NCBI GenBank assembly: GCA_017624835.1
Contig: JAGAMG010000016.1
Coordinates: 1 to 39,231, forward strand
Source: Lachnospiraceae bacterium
GTDB lineage: Bacteria > Bacillota > Clostridia > Lachnospirales > Lachnospiraceae
DNA length: 39,231 bases
Direction: 5' to 3'
The position numbers and the translations under genes are program-made. This document shows positions 1 to 6,092 of the stretch, in pieces. Each line of letters starts with the position of its first letter. Position 1 is the stretch's first letter. The notes beneath the pieces were generated by a model. That model was not told the DNA's origin and did not search any database. It saw nothing but the letters and a program-made list of their open reading frames with translations.

Positions 1-113
1 AATTCAAGCAAATTCACATGACAAGATGGTGCATTAACATATGGATTTGGCTGTTCAAAGTAGCTTTGTGCCGGAACCTGATTTTCCATGAATTTAGGTC
101 TCGTTCCATTCAT
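1..113 (-). CDS. Unidentified protein, N-terminal fragment (cut by window edge)
   Basis: An open frame starts at an ATG at 113 and runs off the left edge of the window. A perfect GGAGGTG Shine-Dalgarno (121-127 on the plus strand) lies 7 bases before the ATG, so I consider it a real start. The visible 37 residues begin MNGTRPKFMENQ and are rich in Asn, Pro and Gln, with no signal peptide or membrane segment. I do not recognise the family. It lies directly downstream of the damaged DUF1016 gene on the same strand, within the mobile region, so it is probably an accessory or element gene. Function unknown. Confidence 0.6.
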   Translation of the reverse strand, partial: MNGTRPKFMENQVPAQSYFEQPNPYVNAPSCHVNLLE

Positions 114-146
114 AGTGATACACCTCCAATAGATTTTTTGCTTGTT

Positions 147-1367
147 TTATTCGTTATCCCAAAACTCACGATAGGAATTTATTTCATAGGCTATCATTTC
201 AGGGTATATTTCGTAATAGTGTTTACAGATCTGTTTAAACAGTTTTAGAATTTCATCGCAACCGCAGAAATCCAACATCCTATCCAGAATATGTTCCACT
301 TCGTCGCTAGAAGCAATTCTACCACACAAATCATATGCAATTGGTTTATATTGAATATATGCCAATTCATTTATATGCTCTATTTGGGCTACCAATTTGC
401 TTAAATCATCATTACCCTTGTTCAAATTATTCCCCTTTTCATGCAACTTCTTAACTTTATCATCCAGAATTGTCAGGTACGTATTTAATTGCCCCAGATA
501 AGCAGGTTTAAACTTTCCGGCTTTCAATTCCACTGCAACAAGACAATTCGACTCACGATTAAAGAAGAGAAGGTCAATATACATTTCTTCCCCCTCTATC
601 TCAATTCTATATTGATTTCCCATAAAAATAAAGTCTGTTCCAAACCTTATTATGAAATCTTTGATATTATTAACTATTTCATTTTCAATTATTCTTTCAT
701 CAATATCATCAAAGGCTTCTCCAAGGTTTTCTGTATTAATGAAGTCAAGTAAATAATTATCTTTAAAGGCCTTCGTTGCTTTTATTGCAAACTGTCTATC
801 AGTAAGTGTATTCGAGAAATTATTTGGAAAACTTTCTCTTTGCTGGTATAGTCCTGATTTAATGTATTCTCGTAAAGTATATTTGTCTCAGGCTCTTGTA
901 GCACATTCATGAATGTAAAATATTCGTTCCTCAATGTTCTTCGTCTTGGACAAAATTTCCATATGATGGGTAAAACCTAAGGATATGAATTCATTCCAAT
1001 TTATTTCGCCAGCCACCGGCTGACGAATTGCCAAAAGAAAGCTTTCTTCATTGACTTCCAAATCGTCAGCCAGTGGCTGACGACTTACATAGGGCTTCCA
1101 TTCTTCATAAAAAAGACGCATATTTTTAATATTAGTTTCCGAAAAGCCTCTCATACCTACCAATTCAGATTTTAATCTATCTGAAATTGTTTTTATTGCA
1201 TCAGTTCCCCAAGTACCATTTCTTGTATTTTCTGATACATATTTACCAATACCATAATACAAAGAAAGCAATTCTGCATTTCCAGCTTTTGCTGCCCGAT
1301 AACGACTTTTTTCAACAGCTTGCTTAATTGCCTTTACAGCGTATTCATATTTGTTAATATCGTTCAT
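147..1367 (-). pseudogene. DUF1016/YhcG-family PD-(D/E)XK nuclease, in-frame stop and chimeric C-terminus
   Basis: Two open segments in one frame together give a YhcG (DUF1016) protein. The N-terminal part is 888-1367 (ATG at 1367 after AGGAAT). The nuclease-like part lies below 888 and contains the family strings YIDLLFF and LVAVELKAGKFKPAYLG, including the D...E-x-K active-site pattern. They are separated only by a TGA at 888-890. Reading resumes in the same frame with DKYTLREYI, where relatives usually have Trp-Asp or similar, so TGG to TGA is the simplest explanation. After ILDDKVKKLHEK the usual family ending (PSIGIILC-like) is missing. It is replaced by about 90 unrelated residues ending EFWDNE, which suggests a deletion-fusion with another gene. 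YhcG proteins are predicted nucleases often found with restriction or mobile genes. An internal restart at 623 could still give a 158-aa protein, but I regard the gene as broken. Confidence 0.75.
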
Positions 1368-1385
1368 TTTATTCCTTTCTAATAA

Positions 1386-1934
1386 TTATTGCATTTGTTC
1401 CCACATTCTGCGTATTATTCCATACATAGTGCAATCTTGAAATCCATCTCTTGTTTTATAGTAATGATGTAGAAAACCTTCATAGCACATCCCGACCTTT
1501 TCCATCACTTTTCCGGAAGCAGTGTTTTCTACCGAACTAAATGCATCAATTCGTTCAATATCTGTATTCTGGAACATATAATCAATAACTGCTTTAGCAG
1601 CTTCACTTGTATACCCTTGATTCCACCAGCGGCTTCCAATTTTATAACCTAATTCACCTTTTAAATCATATTCTGAGGTTATAGTGATACCAATCGAACC
1701 AATCATTTCACCATCTTTTAGGTATATTCCCCAGTAGTAAGTGGAATCATCAGGATAGCTATTAATCCATTGGTCAATCATATTCTTTGTAGCATCTATG
1801 GTTTTATGTGCATCCCATCGTAAGAAACGTGTAACTTTATCATCACTTGTCCAATTATCAAACATCATTTCCGCATCGGTATGTTCAAGTCTTCGCAATA
1901 TCATTCGCATAGTTTCTATTCTACATGCTTCAAT
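1386..1934 (-). CDS. GNAT-family N-acetyltransferase (RimJ/RimL-like), probable ATT start
   Basis: This is a RimJ/RimL-type acetyltransferase that would transfer acetyl from acetyl-CoA to a protein N-terminus or small molecule. The fold strings are visible: ILRRLEHTDAEMMF at the N-terminus, GELGYKIGSRWWNQGYTSEA (acetyl-CoA binding region) and ENTASGKVMEKVGM near the C-terminus. The first ATG (1910) lacks a ribosome binding site and would remove part of the first strand. In frame, eight codons upstream, an ATT at 1932-1934 sits 6 bases after a perfect AGGAGGA (1941-1947). It gives the expected leader IEACRIETMRMILRR, which matches the family's usual IETERLILRR start. I therefore chose the ATT. 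The alternative is that an ancestral ATG was lost and the gene is poorly expressed. The substrate is unknown; it is likely cargo of the mobile region. Confidence 0.8.
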   Translation of the reverse strand: MEACRIETMRMILRRLEHTDAEMMFDNWTSDDKVTRFLRWDAHKTIDATKNMIDQWINSYPDDSTYYWGIYLKDGEMIGSIGITITSEYDLKGELGYKIGSRWWNQGYTSEAAKAVIDYMFQNTDIERIDAFSSVENTASGKVMEKVGMCYEGFLHHYYKTRDGFQDCTMYGIIRRMWEQMQ

Positions 1935-2021
1935 GTTATTTCCTCCTTTGAACCATTCTAGTTTCTATCTGTTCTACATGTTGGAAGTTATCGAGTTCTT
2001 TGAGTAAAAACAACTTTTGAG

Positions 2022-2411
2022 TTAAAAGAAATAGCAATTATCTTCACCAATTATTCCAGTGAGTATCTTCTTAATCTCTACACCATGTGGCGGTGGCTCG
2101 CTTGAACCACAAATTGTTCTGAGACAACTCCTTTGAGTACATATCTTAAACTGCCAGTGATTACCATCGGACCCATCAACTGTATAATCGTCACAGTCCC
2201 AATCTTCAATGCATTTATATAAAATGCAATACAGCTCTTGTTTCTGTTGCTCGGACATCGGCCATATTCTGCCGCCGATTAAATTATCATTATTATAAAG
2301 TCTTACATGAATTTCTGTTTGAAGTACTTTTGTTACAACGCTTAATATATCTTCTGTATTTTCCCAGGAAATAGTACAACTGGTTATGTGATTGCTCTCA
2401 TTTTTTGCCAT
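2022..2411 (-). CDS. Hypothetical protein (129 aa)
   Basis: The frame starts at an ATG preceded by GAGGTAACAGT and ends at a TAA. The product is soluble, has no signal peptide or membrane segment, and contains Trp-rich stretches (SWENTED, CIEDWDCDD, GNHWQFKI) and a C-terminal GSSEPPPHGVEI motif. I do not recognise the family. Its size, acidity and position among single-gene cargo would suit a small immunity-like or stress protein, but that is only a guess. It is co-directional with the DUF3795 gene upstream (51-base gap) and the GNAT gene downstream. Confidence 0.65.
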   Translation of the reverse strand: MAKNESNHITSCTISWENTEDILSVVTKVLQTEIHVRLYNNDNLIGGRIWPMSEQQKQELYCILYKCIEDWDCDDYTVDGSDGNHWQFKICTQRSCLRTICGSSEPPPHGVEIKKILTGIIGEDNCYFF

Positions 2412-2462
2412 ACTGTTACCTCAAATTCAAGTTGTTAATTGTTCGACATATTAGAATTTTAA

Positions 2463-2930
2463 TTACTTTTTATACGGTTTATAATGTGGATTTTCGGAAT
2501 ATTTCTTCCAAAATGCCTCTATACCGTATTCTTTAATTTGTTGATTTCCTTCCAGCCACTGCCTGTATACTAGTTCTTCAAACAATCCCTGCGTTTTTTT
2601 GCATGGGAACTCATTGCACTCTCCACAAAAATCAACTCCATGGTTCTTTGTACACTCAAGCAAAAAACACCCTTCAATGCTGCAACCATTATGCTCTGTG
2701 CTGCGGCAGCCTGAACAAGGAGCACCACCATATATGCTAAGTACTCCCTCAAAGTTGTTATAGCTTTCTACGGCGTCGGGCATATGTACCTCATAAAATT
2801 CTTTTATGCCCTCTAAATATTTTAATAATGTTTTAGCAGACACACAAATTACACCATCATTATATGCCGAACAAGTGTGACACATTAAAGAACATGGTGC
2901 AATCCTTTTAATAATTTCATTTTTTTCCAT
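2463..2930 (-). CDS. DUF3795 domain-containing cysteine-rich protein
   Basis: A 155-aa protein with the DUF3795 cysteine pattern: APCSLMCHTC near the N-terminus, CSGCRSTEHNGCSIEGC in the middle, and CGECNEFPC towards the end. Such clusters probably bind a metal, perhaps zinc, but the family has no established function. The ATG at 2930 follows GGAGGAGCACAAAAG. The gene lies 40 bases from the end of the XRE regulator gene and could be cotranscribed with it. Typical length for the family; nothing suggests it is broken. Confidence 0.8.
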   Translation of the reverse strand: MEKNEIIKRIAPCSLMCHTCSAYNDGVICVSAKTLLKYLEGIKEFYEVHMPDAVESYNNFEGVLSIYGGAPCSGCRSTEHNGCSIEGCFLLECTKNHGVDFCGECNEFPCKKTQGLFEELVYRQWLEGNQQIKEYGIEAFWKKYSENPHYKPYKK

Positions 2931-2970
2931 CTTTTGTGCTCCTCCACTTAATTCAAGTTTCCTAATTAAA

Positions 2971-3810
2971 TTATACTATATTTTCGCCATTTTCTCCATC
3001 AGTACCATTAGACATACGTTCTAGTAAATGCTTAGAAAGCTCATAAAACATCATGGTTTCCGTTTCATCCAAAGCATCTACACCGGAGAGGAGGGAAGCA
3101 GTAATATTTGCGATATCTGTTTCAGTGACCGGACGTTTAGCCTGTATGTCATCGCTCTGTGTCTTTATTTCTGCCAACATCTCCTGAAACTCTGTTGCCT
3201 CAATATCCTGTGGTGCATTATCATAATCAGCTTTGATATCCTTCAAAATGCTCATAAAGATATTACGGAGCTTGTTCATATCCGCTTCATCACCACCGAT
3301 TTTCTCTGCATTTAATTGGCGGATATCATGACTAATTTCCATGCGATTCTCAGGATGTTCTTTCATGAAATCCTTAAGGCTTGCAGTAGCAAGATTGATA
3401 ACATCGTTTCGTGATTGGATTCCGGCTTTATGTGCATCTTTAAAATAAGCATCTGCGGTATCAAGCAGTGTTACAAAATGCGGATGTTCTATTATCCGGC
3501 TGAGTAACGCACCGTCAACGCTACCGGAGAGCAGTGCAAACAATGCTTTATTCGTCAAGCCAAGCTCAGACAGTTCCACGTTCTTCTTAAACTTCACATT
3601 CGTTAATCCAAGCAAATAATCTGTGGAGACATTGAAGAAATTTGCCAGTTTAATCAGTACATCATTGCTCACATTTGAGATTTTCCCTTGTTCAATTCGG
3701 CATAAGGTTGATGTAGGTACATCAATTCTATCTGCAAGCTCTTTTTGTGACAAACCACTCATGGTTCGCAAATCTGTAATTCGTTCATTTATCGTAATGT
3801 CAATTTCCAT
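2971..3810 (-). CDS. XRE/Cro-type helix-turn-helix transcriptional regulator
   Basis: A 279-aa regulator. Residues about 8-66 form an XRE HTH domain (SQKELADRIDVPTSTLCRIE is the helix-turn-helix), followed by about 210 residues of helical sequence without a recognised enzymatic domain. Upstream ATGs exist in the frame (to 3912), but I chose 3810. It has GAGGTG 4-5 bases upstream, and the strong promoter at 3838-3866 would start transcription downstream of the more distal ATGs. Two palindromes just upstream of the -35 are likely its own operators. It is divergent from the plus-strand mobilization genes, so it probably controls itself and perhaps the element's transfer genes. Confidence 0.85.
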   Translation of the reverse strand: MEIDITINERITDLRTMSGLSQKELADRIDVPTSTLCRIEQGKISNVSNDVLIKLANFFNVSTDYLLGLTNVKFKKNVELSELGLTNKALFALLSGSVDGALLSRIIEHPHFVTLLDTADAYFKDAHKAGIQSRNDVINLATASLKDFMKEHPENRMEISHDIRQLNAEKIGGDEADMNKLRNIFMSILKDIKADYDNAPQDIEATEFQEMLAEIKTQSDDIQAKRPVTETDIANITASLLSGVDALDETETMMFYELSKHLLERMSNGTDGENGENIV

Positions 3811-3837
3811 ATTCACCTCGTCATCGAACATACATTC

Positions 3838-3866
3838 AGTATAGTAATAGATATCATTAATGTCAA
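3838..3866 (-). promoter_or_regulatory. SigA promoter of the XRE regulator
   Basis: On the minus strand, a consensus TTGACA (3861-3866) is followed by exactly 17 bases and TATACT (3838-3843). The predicted start is near 3831, giving a short leader with GAGGTG before the ATG at 3810. Confidence 0.85.
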
Positions 3867-3913
3867 TTGCAAATCTGCAATTATTTGAGGATTTAGGATT
3901 GCAAATTTGCAAT
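3865..3913. promoter_or_regulatory. Two palindromic operators (TTGCAAATnTGCAA type)
   Basis: The site at 3898-3913 is a perfect 16-base palindrome, ATTGCAAATTTGCAAT. A second copy at 3865-3882 (AATTGCAAATCTGCAATT) has the same arms with one central mismatch pair. Centres are 32 bases apart, about three helical turns, so two dimers would lie on one face of the DNA. The inner copy touches the -35 of the regulator promoter. The likely ligand is the adjacent XRE protein (inference). Confidence 0.7.
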
Positions 3914-3975
3914 AGTGCCTAAAATCAAGGATTTCCGAATTTAAGTGCTATTCTTGTCCTACAGCAAAACGCTGA

Positions 3976-3989
3976 CATATGCGCATATG
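3976..3989. other. 14-bp perfect palindrome before the mobilization genes (possible oriT or operator)
   Basis: CATATGCGCATATG is a perfect palindrome about 50 bases upstream of the first plus-strand gene. The 100 bases around it also contain CAGC-aaaa-c-GCTG (3962-3974). MobV relaxases nick an oriT that usually lies just upstream of the mob genes, so this is a candidate, but I see no match to a known nick sequence. Confidence 0.3.
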
Positions 3990-4042
3990 GGTAACTCGTA
4001 AACGGTCAATCTATGACTCACAGAAAGAAGGAGGAACCCGAT

Positions 4043-4141
4043 TTGGAAAAAGAAATCACAGAAATGTTATTAAGGAATCATCCCTTGAATTACATCCCTC
4101 TGTTGCAGACAGCAGAGAATTGGCAAAGCGATACGAACTGA
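4043..4141 (+). CDS. Small leader protein of the mobilization operon (32 aa)
   Basis: A TTG at 4043 follows AAGAAGGAGG with 8 bases spacing. It opens a 32-codon frame beginning MEKEITEMLLRNHP and ending at a TGA whose last base is the A of the next gene's ATG (TGATG at 4139-4143), so translation is probably coupled. An in-frame ATG at 4013 is possible but has no ribosome binding site. No family recognised. The longer frame that overlaps it (from 3979) reads as the N-terminus of the CHC2 gene but is out of phase with this ribosome binding site, so I do not use it. Confidence 0.6.
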   Translation: MEKEITEMLLRNHPLNYIPLLQTAENWQSDTN

Positions 4142-4776
4142 TGTCAATATTCAGTGAAGTCAAACAACGTCTGCCAATGAAAGAGGTTGCAAGGTACTAT
4201 GGGATAACTGTCAACCGGTCAGGCTTTACAAAGTGTCCGTTCCACAAGGAGCGGACACCCAGTATGAAGATATATGATGACCATTTTTACTGCTTTAGCT
4301 GTCAATGTGGTGGAGATGTCATAAGGCTGGTTAGTCAGTTGTTTTCCTTAACTCCCTTGGAAGCAGCCAAGAAGCTACAGACTGACTTTGGAATTGCAGA
4401 TGTGGAATTTGATAAGGAGAGCTACAAAAAGGAATGTAATACCCGCATGAAACAGCTTCTTAAGGAAAAGCAGTTTGAAAGCTGGAAGCACAACACCTAT
4501 CTGCTCCTCGCAGATTATTGCTCAATGCTTCGAAAATGGCGTGAAGCATTCGCACCAAAGACTTTGGATGAACCATTAAAGGATGAATATGTAGAGAGTC
4601 TACAGGAGCTTGAAAAAATGGAATATTATTGTGACCTGTTCCTCTATGGAATAAGGGCTGATTTAGAAGATTTTAGACAGAATGAAGAAAGACTGGTGAG
4701 CAGGATTGAACAACGTGTCAGGGAACAGAAACAAAGGGATGCAAGGGAGCGTTGCCCCACACTTTACAGGATGTGA
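4141..4776 (+). CDS. CHC2 zinc-finger (DnaG-type primase N-domain) protein
   Basis: A 211-aa protein whose first 90 residues are a CHC2 zinc-binding domain like that of DnaG primase. The ligands are visible in CPFHKERTPSMKIYDDHFYC and FSCQCGGDVI (Cys, His, Cys, Cys). The rest is a helical, charged region with no TOPRIM catalytic domain, so it is not a complete primase. Such short CHC2 proteins are common in Clostridia mobilizable elements next to a Mob relaxase, and may help prime the transferred strand (inference). The start at 4141 is set by the TGATG coupling with the small upstream ORF. The stop codon abuts the relaxase ATG. Confidence 0.8.
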   Translation: MSIFSEVKQRLPMKEVARYYGITVNRSGFTKCPFHKERTPSMKIYDDHFYCFSCQCGGDVIRLVSQLFSLTPLEAAKKLQTDFGIADVEFDKESYKKECNTRMKQLLKEKQFESWKHNTYLLLADYCSMLRKWREAFAPKTLDEPLKDEYVESLQELEKMEYYCDLFLYGIRADLEDFRQNEERLVSRIEQRVREQKQRDARERCPTLYRM

Positions 4777-5628
4777 ATGGCAAAATTAGTTTGTCATGGC
4801 GAGAAATATACAAAGGGTGCTATCGCAAAGATTGAGCGGCATAACGAACGACAAAACGAGCATTACGGCAATCAGGATATTGATTTGGAGCGTAGTCATT
4901 TGAATTACAGATTGATGGAATGCGCGGAAAAGAATTACTTTGCGGCTGTAATGAAGCTGGTGGATGCCAGAAACAATCCTACCGGAAAGAAGCTTCGCAA
5001 GGATGCTATTGTATTAACAGAATTTATCATATCATCCAGCAATGAGTTTTTTGATACCTTATCACCGGAGAGACAAAGGGAATATTTTCAGTCTTCCATG
5101 GAGTATTTGGAGTCTCTCTTTGGTAAGAAAAATACAATTTATGCCGTAGTCCATAATGATGAGCATACACCACATATGCACTTTGGATTTGTACCTATGA
5201 CGGAGGATAATCGTGTCTGTGCCAAAGAGGTCATAAACCGTAATATTCTTCGTCAGATACAGGAGGAACTGCCAAAGCATTTGCAGAAAGCCGGATTTGA
5301 TATTGAGCGTGGAGAAGTAAATTCTGAAGCAGTTCACCGCACAGTAAAGCAGTATAAGGCTGATATGGAGAAGGAAAAAGCAGAGCTTGCCACGGTTATT
5401 CAAGAACAGAAACAGGAGCTACAAGTAATTGCTGAGAAAAAGACGGATATCCGTTCCGTGGAAGAAATAGCAACCGGAAAAACATTACTTGGTGGCAAGG
5501 TAACTGTGGAGGAAGCCGATTATCAGAAACTTACTGATTTGGCAAAGAAGCAGATTGTGGGAGAAAGCAAAGAAAAGAAACTTAAGAGAGAAAATGCTAT
5601 TCTGCGTAAAGAAAATCAGCAATTATAA
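4777..5628 (+). CDS. MobV/Pre-family relaxase (plasmid recombination enzyme), C-terminally truncated
   Basis: A relaxase of the MobV (Pre/Mob) family, which nicks oriT and leads the DNA strand in mobilization; the Tn4451 homologue is TnpZ. The N-terminal RHNERQNEHYGN motif and the metal-binding HNDEHTPHMHFGFVPM motif (HxDExxPHxH) are intact. The C-terminal third is coiled-coil rich. The frame stops at TAA (5626-5628) in the middle of the coiled coil, yet the same frame continues open for 64 more codons to 5823 with coiled-coil sequence typical of the family, so this TAA is a probable nonsense mutation of a Lys or Gln codon. The catalytic domain is unaffected and may still nick DNA. It starts directly after the CHC2 stop. 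Confidence 0.8.
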   Translation: MAKLVCHGEKYTKGAIAKIERHNERQNEHYGNQDIDLERSHLNYRLMECAEKNYFAAVMKLVDARNNPTGKKLRKDAIVLTEFIISSSNEFFDTLSPERQREYFQSSMEYLESLFGKKNTIYAVVHNDEHTPHMHFGFVPMTEDNRVCAKEVINRNILRQIQEELPKHLQKAGFDIERGEVNSEAVHRTVKQYKADMEKEKAELATVIQEQKQELQVIAEKKTDIRSVEEIATGKTLLGGKVTVEEADYQKLTDLAKKQIVGESKEKKLKRENAILRKENQQL

Positions 5629-5823
5629 GCATCCAATGAAGCCCTAAGCTCCCAGCTTACCTGTGAACAGTCTATGAGTAGACGGCTTTCCTTAAAGAAG
5701 CTGGAAGCAGAGGTTCATGAGCTTCGTAAGTTCAAGCAAATGGCAGAAAAGTTTCTTGCAGAGCGTGATTTAAAGGATTATTTCAGAAAAGCATTCATAC
5801 ATTCTAATAATCAGGAACTTTAG
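5629..5823 (+). pseudogene. Detached C-terminal tail of the MobV relaxase
   Basis: In the same frame as the relaxase, beyond its TAA, 64 codons remain open to a TAG at 5821-5823. They encode ASNEALSSQLTC..., then LEAEVHELRKFKQMAEKFL and DYFRKAF, a coiled coil of the kind that ends intact MobV proteins. There is no ribosome binding site of its own at the internal ATGs, so it is probably untranslated apart from readthrough. Confidence 0.7.
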
Positions 5824-5877
5824 GAGTAAATGGTGCTTGAAACAGATAAAAACAGTCTTACAGAAAAGGAGAAATTG

Positions 5878-6012
5878 ATGAATATAACACTTGATGCAAC
5901 ACAGCAAAAGGAATTAAAAAAAACGCTGAAATGCGGAATTTATAAGGAATTACATAAACGGGATGTTTTGACAGATGCGCAACTAAATAGCTTACTTGAA
6001 CGTAATTCTTAG
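5878..6012 (+). CDS. Small helical protein upstream of the recombinase (44 aa), possible TnpW-like or directionality factor
   Basis: The ATG at 5878 has AAAAGGAG with 6-7 bases spacing. It gives a 44-aa protein beginning MNITLDATQQKELKK and ending TDAQLNSLLERNS; an earlier in-frame ATG (5830) lacks such a site. The C-terminal half (YKELHKRDVLTDAQLNSLL) resembles short SHOCT-like helical hairpins. Small proteins of this kind commonly precede the recombinase in Clostridia elements. Large serine integrases need a recombination directionality factor for excision, and this is the best candidate visible, but that is inference from position and size. Confidence 0.55.
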   Translation: MNITLDATQQKELKKTLKCGIYKELHKRDVLTDAQLNSLLERNS

Positions 6013-6020
6013 GAAATTAC

Positions 6021-6049
6021 TTGCACATCATCATTTGCATTGTTATACT
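6021..6049 (+). promoter_or_regulatory. Promoter of the serine recombinase gene
   Basis: TTGCAC (6021-6026), exactly 17 bases, TATACT (6044-6049). It lies just after the stop of the 44-aa ORF and about 45 bases before the recombinase start, so the recombinase can be expressed independently of the mob operon. Confidence 0.75.
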
Positions 6050-6092
6050 GTAGGTGGTGATGTGTCAGCCTAACAAAAGGAGGACACATAAA

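Noticed and set aside
5062-5403. 113-codon minus-strand frame inside the relaxase gene
   Set aside because: Antisense to a conserved gene, no start signal; a shadow frame.
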